Shown here piece after piece: positions 50,255-55,620 of a stretch of DNA of 55,620 nt. The DNA is taken from contig JAFQQT010000064.1 of assembly GCA_017410455.1 (NCBI GenBank), positions 1 to 55,620 of the forward strand. Reading direction: 5' to 3'. A program made the translations under genes and the position numbers. The first letter of the stretch is position 1, and each line of letters opens with the position of its first letter. The DNA comes from Clostridia bacterium (lineage in GTDB: Bacteria; Bacillota; Clostridia; Christensenellales; Aristaeellaceae). The notes beneath the pieces are model-generated. The model searched no databases. It was given only the letters and a program-made list of their open reading frames with translations, and had not been told where the DNA came from.

Positions 50255-51289
50255 ATGTACATGAAAAAGCTGGAACGTTACCGTGGATGTCTGCTGGCTG
50301 GCGCTGTTGGCGATCAGCTGGGCAACGACGTGGAGTTCATGCGCCGCAGCGACATGCTCAGGCAATACGGCGCGGATGGCGTGCACACCATGTCCTGCCA
50401 CATCACCGACGACACCCAGATGACCCTCTTCACTGCCGAGGGCATGCTGATGGGCCTGAAGCACCGCATCCCCATGCCTGCCTGCGTGTACCAGAGCTAT
50501 CTGGACTGGTACGCCACGCAGATGCGGGGCGAGAAGGGCGGCGTGTTCCGCAAGGAGAGCAGCCTGATGCAGGTGGAAGCGCTGTATGCCTGGCGTGCCC
50601 CGGGCAACACCTGCCTGAGCGCCCTGGGCAGCGGCAACATGGGCCTGATGGACGAGCCGATCAACCGCTCCATGGGCTGCGGCGGCGTGATGCGCACCGC
50701 GCCCTGCGGGATGCTGAAGATGGTCGATATGCCCGACCCGGAGGATGCATACGCCATGCAGGGCGCCATGGCCGGCGCCATCACCCACAGCCACCCCATG
50801 GGCTGGATCCCCGCGGCGATGCTGGCGGACATGGTGCACATGATCCTCCTGGAGGATGGCCGGACGCTCAGGGAAATCACGCTGGACAGCCTGGCGCGCA
50901 TGCAGCGGCTCTTCGGCGACCACCCGCACATGGCGGGGTATGGCGAAATGATCAACCGCGCCGTCATGCTGGCGGAATCGGACATGCCCATCCACGAGGC
51001 CATTTCGGCCCTGAGCCGCGATCCGGAGCGTGGCGGCGGCTGGGTTGGCGATGAGGCGCTGGCCATCGCCGTCTGCTGCGTGCTGCGCTATCCGGAGGAC
51101 ATGGAGGCCTGCCTGAGCGCCGCCGTCACCCACAATGGCGACAGCGACTCCACCGGCGCCATCGCCGGCAACATTCTGGGTGCATGGCTGGGCGTTGACG
51201 GCATTCCCGCGCAGTGGCTGGCGGAGCTGGAGATGCGCGAGGTCATCGACGACATGGCCGTCCGCCTCCATCAGGCGGCGAACGAGTAA
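50255..51289 (+). CDS. ADP-ribosylglycohydrolase (DraG family)
   Basis: A 344-residue all-alpha hydrolase of the ADP-ribosylglycohydrolase family, which removes ADP-ribose from proteins or small molecules with two Mg/Mn ions. Metal sites: RYRGCLLAGAVGDQLG (near 8-22), HITDDTQMTLFTAEG (near 51; TDDT), SMGCGGVMRTAP (near 141) and the C-terminal HNGDSDSTGAIAGNILGAWLG (near 293; DSDS). All expected acidic residues are present, so it should be active. AAGGAAAGG lies just upstream. Either the ATG at 50255 or the one two codons later (50261) could start it. The true substrate is unknown. It is not adjacent to a recognisable ADP-ribosyltransferase. Confidence 0.9.
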   Translation: MYMKKLERYRGCLLAGAVGDQLGNDVEFMRRSDMLRQYGADGVHTMSCHITDDTQMTLFTAEGMLMGLKHRIPMPACVYQSYLDWYATQMRGEKGGVFRKESSLMQVEALYAWRAPGNTCLSALGSGNMGLMDEPINRSMGCGGVMRTAPCGMLKMVDMPDPEDAYAMQGAMAGAITHSHPMGWIPAAMLADMVHMILLEDGRTLREITLDSLARMQRLFGDHPHMAGYGEMINRAVMLAESDMPIHEAISALSRDPERGGGWVGDEALAIAVCCVLRYPEDMEACLSAAVTHNGDSDSTGAIAGNILGAWLGVDGIPAQWLAELEMREVIDDMAVRLHQAANE

Positions 51290-51307
51290 CACGAGGGAGG
51301 GCGTTGC

Positions 51308-52663
51308 ATGCGTCCCATCCATGACATGCTGACGGCGGCTTCCGGTCGCCGCAGCTTTCACATGCCGGGGCACAAGGGGCGCAACCCTTATGCCCCTGTT
51401 GATGTGTACGCGCTGGACACGACCGAAACGCCCCTGTCTGACGACCTCTACGCCCCGGAGCGCGGCATTGACGCAGCGCAGCGGCTTTACGCCCGGGCGG
51501 CGGGCGCGGTTCGGACGCTCATGCTCACCAACGGCTCCACCAGCGGTATCCATGTGATGGTGCAGCTGTACTGCCGCGAGGGCGACACGGTGCTGCTGCC
51601 CCGCAACGCCCATCTTTCTGCGGTCAACGGCTGCATCATGGGCGGGGTGAAGGCGCGGTGGATGCCCGTGTCGATGACGGTGGACGGCCTCTGTTATATG
51701 AAGGAATCCGACGTGCTCGCTGCGATGGACGCCCACCCGGAGGCGAAGGCGGTCTTTCTCGCCCGGCCGGATTACTACGGCTGCTGCCTGCCGCTGGAGC
51801 GGATCGTGGAGGCGGCCCACGCCCGGGGCATGCGGGTCATTGTCGACGAGGCTCACGGCGCGCACTTCCCCTGGGCCGGCGGGGTGAAGTCGGCGGGCGC
51901 ATGCGGCGCGGACGCCTGGGTGCAGTCGGTGCACAAGACCCTGCCCGGGCTGACCGGCTCGGCGGTGTTGCATCTGGCGGACGGGGCGGATCATGCCCGC
52001 GCCCTGCGGCTGCTGCGCCGGGAGCAGACCAGCTCGCCCTCCTTCGTTCAGCTGATGTCCATCGACGACGCACGGGCTTATATGGAGGAGCGCGGCGCGG
52101 CGCAGCTGGCGACCATCGCGGATGCGGCGGACGAGGTGCGGCGGATGCTGCCGTCCCTCGGATACGCAGATGCCCATGCCATGTGGTGCGATACCGGGCT
52201 GCAATTCGACCGGACGCGTCTGGTCATCGACGCGCCCCAGGGCGGCGCAGCTCTGGCGGAGGCATTACAGGAGCGCGGCGTGGACGCCGAAATGCACGAC
52301 CTGCGCCGGGTGGTGTTCATCCTGTCGGCGATGGATGCGCCGGAGGATGCGCTCTCGCTGCTGTCCATATTGAAGGAAATCTCGCCCCAGCGGGCGAATA
52401 TTCCCGCATTGCCGATGCTGACGGCCATTCCGGAACAGGCGATGGAGCTGCGGCAGGCAGCGATGGCGGAGTGCGTGAACGTGCCGCTGGCGGACTGTGC
52501 CGGGCGCATCGCGGCGGCTCCGGCAGGGCTGTATCCCCCGGGGGTGCCGCTGGTCTGCCCGGGCGAGGTGATCACGGCGGAAGTCGCCGACCGCCTCATG
52601 AATGCAAAAAATCAGGAGCGCTTCGGCGTGGAAGGAGATACGCTGCTATGCGTAAATGCGTGA
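51308..52663 (+). CDS. PLP-dependent Orn/Lys/Arg decarboxylase-fold protein
   Basis: A 451-residue fold-type I PLP enzyme. The family start MPGHKGRN (19-26) is present, with TNGSTSGIH (74-82), PRNAHLSAVNG (98-108), VIVDEAHGAHFP (177-188) with cofactor Asp180, and Lys210 in QSVHKTLPGLTGSA as the Schiff-base lysine. It is shorter than classical decarboxylases (about 480-490 for SpeA/YaaO), but the C-terminal domain is recognisable (YPPGVPLVCPGEVIT). Whether it decarboxylates arginine, lysine or ornithine is not determinable. In many Firmicutes such a gene lies just before tmk, as here. Its last 16 bases overlap the start of the HAD-Tmk gene. Confidence 0.88.
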   Translation: MRPIHDMLTAASGRRSFHMPGHKGRNPYAPVDVYALDTTETPLSDDLYAPERGIDAAQRLYARAAGAVRTLMLTNGSTSGIHVMVQLYCREGDTVLLPRNAHLSAVNGCIMGGVKARWMPVSMTVDGLCYMKESDVLAAMDAHPEAKAVFLARPDYYGCCLPLERIVEAAHARGMRVIVDEAHGAHFPWAGGVKSAGACGADAWVQSVHKTLPGLTGSAVLHLADGADHARALRLLRREQTSSPSFVQLMSIDDARAYMEERGAAQLATIADAADEVRRMLPSLGYADAHAMWCDTGLQFDRTRLVIDAPQGGAALAEALQERGVDAEMHDLRRVVFILSAMDAPEDALSLLSILKEISPQRANIPALPMLTAIPEQAMELRQAAMAECVNVPLADCAGRIAAAPAGLYPPGVPLVCPGEVITAEVADRLMNAKNQERFGVEGDTLLCVNA

Positions 52664-53931
52664 TTTTCGATCTGGACGGGACGCTGACCCAGTCCGAAGA
52701 GGGCATCTGGAACGGCGTGCGGTACGCCGCGCGCAAGCTGGGCTTCCCGGAGCCGGATACGGAGACGCTGCACAAGTTCATCGGCCCGCCGCTGGGCTAC
52801 TCCTTCCGGGAATTCATGGGCATGGACGAGGCTATGGCCGAAACGGCAACGACCACCTACCGCGAGTACTACAACGCCGGCGGCCTGTTCGAGAACCGCG
52901 TGTACCCGGGCGTCCGCCGCCTGCTCAGGACGCTCAGGCAGGAGGGCTGGTACATCGGCGTGGCCACCGGCAAGCCTCAAAAGACCTCCGAGCGCGTCAT
53001 CGCCCACTTCGGGCTGGACAGGTTCATCGAAAAAATCTGCGGCCCCACGGCGGACCACCGGGCGGACAAGATCGACCTGATCAGGAACGCCCTGCCCGAA
53101 GGCTGGAACGCGGAAACGGACGAAATCTGGATGGTCGGCGACCGCAAGTTCGACGTGGAGGGCGCCATCGGCGCGGGGGTGAAGTCCATCGGCGTGGGCT
53201 ATGGCTACGGCTCCGAGGAGGAGCTGCGCACGTCCGGCTGTACGCATTACTGCGCAACCGTGCAGGATGTGATCGACTTCCTCTGCCCCGGCGCGGCGGC
53301 TCCTGTGGGCGCGTTCCTGTCCATCGAGGGGCTGGACGGCAGCGGCAAGGGTACGCAGATCCGTCTGCTGACGGACGTGATCGACCGCTACGGCTTTGAG
53401 CTCCAGCTGACCCGCGAGCCCGGCGGCTGCCCCATCTCGGAGAAGCTGCGGGACATCATCCTGGACAAGAACAACGCGGAGATGGACGACGTCACCGAGG
53501 CGCTGCTCTACGCCGCCTCCCGTGCGCAGCATGTGCGCGAGGTCATCCGCCCGGCGGTCGCGGCGGGCAGGGTGCTGCTGTGCGACCGCTTTGTGGATTC
53601 GTCTGTGGCCTATCAGGGCGGCGGACGGCAGCTTGGCGTGCAGCGGGTGCTGGACATCAACGCCCCGGCGGTGGACGGCACCATGCCCATGGCGACCGTC
53701 TACCTCGACGTGGATCACGAAACGTCCATGGCGCGCCGCGCGGCGGCCACGGAGCTGGACCGGCTTGAACTGGCCGGCGACAGCTTCCACGCGCGCACCG
53801 AGGCGGGCTATCGCGAGCTGATCCAGCGCGATCCGGCGCGGTTCATCGTGGTGGACGCAACCCGCACCCCGGAGGAGATCGGCCGGGAAATCGCAGAAAA
53901 GGTCATCGCAAGGCTGATGGAGGCGGAGTAA
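52648..53931 (+). CDS. tmk: HAD phosphatase - thymidylate kinase fusion
   Basis: A 427-residue two-enzyme protein. Residues 1-213 form a phosphoglycolate-phosphatase-like HAD domain: FDLDGTLT (7-14, Asp8/Asp10), VATGKPQKTS (105-114), a lysine near 141 and MVGDRKFDVEG (162-172, Asp165). After a linker of about 8 residues, 222-427 form a complete dTMP kinase: P-loop EGLDGSGKGTQ (227-237), TREPGGCPISEKLR (255-268), LCDRFVDSSVAYQGGGR (311-327) and the LID region ARRAAATELDRLE (362-374). Both parts keep their catalytic residues, and the reading frame is uninterrupted across the junction. GGAG lies about 11 bases before the ATG, inside the preceding gene. The stop abuts the mnmA ATG. The longer upstream frame reads through the decarboxylase gene in another phase and is rejected. 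Confidence 0.9.
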   Translation: MRKCVIFDLDGTLTQSEEGIWNGVRYAARKLGFPEPDTETLHKFIGPPLGYSFREFMGMDEAMAETATTTYREYYNAGGLFENRVYPGVRRLLRTLRQEGWYIGVATGKPQKTSERVIAHFGLDRFIEKICGPTADHRADKIDLIRNALPEGWNAETDEIWMVGDRKFDVEGAIGAGVKSIGVGYGYGSEEELRTSGCTHYCATVQDVIDFLCPGAAAPVGAFLSIEGLDGSGKGTQIRLLTDVIDRYGFELQLTREPGGCPISEKLRDIILDKNNAEMDDVTEALLYAASRAQHVREVIRPAVAAGRVLLCDRFVDSSVAYQGGGRQLGVQRVLDINAPAVDGTMPMATVYLDVDHETSMARRAAATELDRLELAGDSFHARTEAGYRELIQRDPARFIVVDATRTPEEIGREIAEKVIARLMEAE

Positions 53932-55038
<1,107 letters not shown>

Positions 55039-55311
55039 ACTCGCCGGATGTCTGCGCGGGAACGATTTCTGAAGCGGCGTGTATGAATGTTCGGGAATTC
55101 AGAATTCTCTTAAAAAAAGAGAAAAAAGTTGCAAAAAAGCGTTGACAATTCTTTTGAACGGTGATAATATAAACAAGCTTGCTCACGCGGGACACTGCGG
55201 AGGCGGGCGCTGAACCTTGAAAACGATACAGAACAAGAATAACGCAAACAAGAGACAGTAATTCCGAATGAGTATGCATCTTGCCAGGGAACTGGTAGAG
55301 ATAAAAGGATT
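55039..55311 (+). promoter_or_regulatory. rRNA operon promoter and leader
   Basis: A 273-base region. Upstream is an A/T-rich tract (55096-55140, including TTCTCTTAAAAAAAGAGAA, which can form a weak stem and could also be an UP element). A strong promoter follows: TTGACA (55142-55147), 17 bases, TAATAT (55165-55170). The leader to the 16S start contains CCTTGAAAAC (near 55215), similar to the boxA-type antitermination region of Firmicute rRNA leaders. No tRNA gene was seen. Confidence 0.75.

Positions 55312-55620
<309 letters not shown>

Noticed and set aside
51658-52647. Upstream extension of the HAD-Tmk frame
   Set aside because: It reads through the decarboxylase-fold gene in a different phase and its sequence is Gly/Arg-rich. 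The HAD domain begins naturally at the ATG at 52648.

Overview
The window looks like a high-GC chromosome segment from an anaerobic, saccharolytic, probably gut-associated member of the Clostridia. The evidence is a 16S rRNA 5' end entering at the right edge, AGGAGG-type ribosome binding sites, sigma-A-type promoters, and a gene content dominated by plant polysaccharide and inositol catabolism. I cannot name a genus from 309 bases of 16S read by eye. The right edge stops inside the rRNA gene.

Layout. (1) 171-8825, minus strand: a GH120-type beta-xylosidase follows a five-gene dipeptide/oligosaccharide-type ABC transporter (binding protein, two permeases, two ATPases). (2) 8979-11825, minus: a 550-residue predicted alpha-helical-toroid enzyme of unassigned family and a GH105/GH88-type unsaturated glucuronyl/galacturonyl hydrolase, each with its own promoter. 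(3) 12034-21987, plus: a myo-inositol catabolic cluster (DeoR regulator, iolJ, iolC, iolA/mmsA, an MBL-fold hydrolase, iolG, iolB, iolD, iolE), interrupted after iolC by a MITE-like palindromic repeat. (4) 22303-25188: a GH38 alpha-mannosidase bracketed by two copies of a 188-bp structured repeat, each copy enclosed by its own 23-24 bp direct repeat. (5) 25454-31602: a DUF4342-like small protein, purC, and an accessory island: a zinc-ribbon protein with internal tandem repeats divergent from a macro-domain/helical-domain fusion, a VWA protein, a secreted peptidoglycan-binding protein and a secreted protein with lipocalin-like modules. (6) 31963-40511, plus: a galactomannan/mannan-oligosaccharide locus (AGE-fold 2-epimerase, GH36 alpha-galactosidase, LacI regulator, two GH130 phosphorylases, SGNH acetylesterase), read from a strong promoter with a repeated palindromic operator. 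(7) 40694-47989: an orphan BMP-type binding protein, a five-module relative of the lipocalin-like protein, a MATE exporter, AzlCD, and a secreted HELTH peptidase with a discoidin domain. (8) 48124-55038: UDG-like protein, pyrimidine-nucleoside phosphorylase, ADP-ribosylglycohydrolase, Orn/Lys/Arg decarboxylase-fold protein, a HAD-thymidylate kinase fusion, and mnmA, followed by a strong rRNA promoter and 16S.

How it works together. The mannan locus encodes a coherent cytoplasmic route: GH36 removes galactose side chains, the esterase removes acetyl groups, the epimerase converts mannobiose to mannosylglucose, and the GH130 enzymes phosphorolyse mannosylglucose and mannooligosaccharides to mannose 1-phosphate. 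The iol genes convert myo-inositol to dihydroxyacetone phosphate and acetyl-CoA, but no inositol transporter is present here. The transporter beside GH120 is best read as an oligosaccharide importer.

The most unusual items are the paired 188-bp elements with a covarying hairpin and duplicated flanks, the HAD-Tmk fusion, the macro/VWA/zinc-ribbon island with an altered macro-domain pocket, the multi-module secreted family, and AT-rich palindromes that start at stop codons.
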